From contig NZ_JAAUVI010000002.1 in assembly GCF_021352225.1 (NCBI RefSeq), forward strand, positions 124,001-188,000: DNA of 64,000 nucleotides, given 5' to 3'. The first letter of the stretch is position 1, and the number at the start of each line of letters is the position of its first letter. Shown piece by piece: positions 63,411 through 64,000 of this stretch. This DNA comes from Methylobacterium sp. C25 (GTDB lineage Bacteria > Pseudomonadota > Alphaproteobacteria > Rhizobiales > Beijerinckiaceae). A program made the position numbers and the translations under genes. The notes beneath the pieces are model-generated. The model saw nothing but the letters and a program-made list of their open reading frames with translations, made no database searches and was not told where the DNA came from.

Positions 63411-64000
63411 ATGCGGAAGAGGTTGGCGACGGGACTGGCGTTGCTCCTGCTGCTGGTAATCTCGGCGACGGTTCACGTCCGTGCCCAGCAGCCGCCATCA
63501 GCCGATTCGGGTTCTCGCATCGCCTTGCTGCTCGGCAATGACCTCCAGGGGATCGGCGCTCAACTCGGTCGGCTCGGCTTCGCCACAACCATGATCGAGA
63601 ATGCCGACAAGCGGCGCATGGCCGAGGCAGTGCGCAGCTTCGTCGCGAAGGCCCGCAACGGCTCGACGACCCTGTTCCTGTTCCGCGGCGCGATGTTGAG
63701 GCTGGGCCAGTCGAATATTTTGTTGCCCTCCGACGCACGGGGCGGCTCGGAGGAAGCGGCGCGGTCCGCCGGGATCGACCTGAACGCGATCGAGAGCGAT
63801 CTCTCCCGCCGGGGCGCGTCGATCAAGATCATCATCGTCGACGCCCCGCGCAGCGGAGCCGTGGTGGAAGCCTTCGGGCTTCCGCACGGGCCGCCCGCAG
63901 CGCTGGAACTGCACGAGGGAACGCTCGCGATCGTTAACGCGAGCACGGACTCGCAGAAGGGCTCGCAGGGTGCGGCCGGCGACGCTGCCGATCCCTTCCT
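63411..64000 (+). CDS. Exported caspase-like protein lacking catalytic His and Cys (3' end outside window)
   Basis: The first 196 residues are visible. The signal peptide MRKRLATGLALLLLLVISAT ends near VHVRA. The rest follows the caspase fold of the neighbouring protease: SRIALLLGND, LFLFRGAMLRLGQSNILLPSDARGG and IKIIIVDAPRSGAVVEAF align with VALVIGNS, VVFFAGHGIEVNGANYIIPVDA and LRLIILDACRDNPF. At the catalytic positions His is replaced by Ala94 and Cys by Pro146. It is therefore a predicted pseudoprotease, perhaps a regulator or decoy for the caspase encoded divergently 171 bp away. It runs off the right edge. Confidence 0.82.
   Translation, partial: MRKRLATGLALLLLLVISATVHVRAQQPPSADSGSRIALLLGNDLQGIGAQLGRLGFATTMIENADKRRMAEAVRSFVAKARNGSTTLFLFRGAMLRLGQSNILLPSDARGGSEEAARSAGIDLNAIESDLSRRGASIKIIIVDAPRSGAVVEAFGLPHGPPAALELHEGTLAIVNASTDSQKGSQGAAGDAADPF

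Overview
The window is high-GC, densely packed bacterial DNA. I see no insertion sequence, phage or CRISPR array. The set of genes (PopZ/DUF2497 polarity protein, pcm-tolC-popZ-valS order, pyrB with a dihydroorotase-like partner, two perfect TTAA-N7-TTAA CtrA-type boxes, two GCG_CRPN-type secreted peptides) points to an alphaproteobacterium of the Hyphomicrobiales, most likely Methylobacterium/Methylorubrum. That placement is inference; no marker such as 16S rRNA is present.

Layout. 1-2.7 kb: a branched-chain amino-acid type ABC binding protein (cut by the left edge), then a three-gene molybdenum-cofactor maturation module (XdhC split into two proteins, plus a MobA-like cytidylyltransferase). 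2.7-9.2 kb: gatCA, a SUKH protein, ruvX, an isonitrile-hydratase-like protein, a ChaC-type cyclotransferase and dprA. 9.2-12.1 kb: plsY, a dihydroorotase-like gene that has lost most metal ligands, and pyrB. 12.3-14.4 kb: an operon of a secreted Met-rich peptide, a b-type cytochrome and a Tat-exported molybdoenzyme, which looks like a periplasmic methionine-oxidation/repair system. 14.4-20.8 kb: a GNAT enzyme and a five-gene glycan/protein-glycosylation cluster headed by a TPR-OGT protein with a CtrA-type box in front. 20.9-29 kb: tautomerase, topA, threonine aldolase, parE, DUF4239 protein. 29-34 kb: two GCG_CRPN peptides, a two-component system with candidate binding repeats at two promoters, and a diguanylate cyclase.

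34-45 kb: FAD monooxygenase, exported alpha/beta hydrolase, a Rossmann-like unknown, a membrane unknown, a PspA-YiaAB envelope-stress pair with paired operators, a 3-hydroxyisobutyryl-CoA hydrolase, an orphan tricarboxylate-binding protein and a large MscS-type channel. 45-53 kb: HNH nuclease, SugE/Gdx exporter, DUF2459 protein, valS, popZ, tolC, pcm, and the genes for tRNA-Cys(GCA) and tRNA-Asn(GTT). 53.8-60.8 kb: small secreted protein, YciA thioesterase and an exopolysaccharide group (export lipoprotein, Wzc-like protein with a dead kinase domain, CelD-like GNAT, polysaccharide deacetylase). 60.8-64 kb: an exported caspase translationally coupled to a tandem DUF4399 protein, with a divergently transcribed caspase-like protein that has lost both catalytic residues and runs off the right edge.

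The strongest candidates for undescribed biology are the Met-rich peptide/cytochrome/molybdoenzyme operon, the periplasmic caspase/pseudocaspase/DUF4399 locus, and the regulatory repeats at the two-component system and at pspA.
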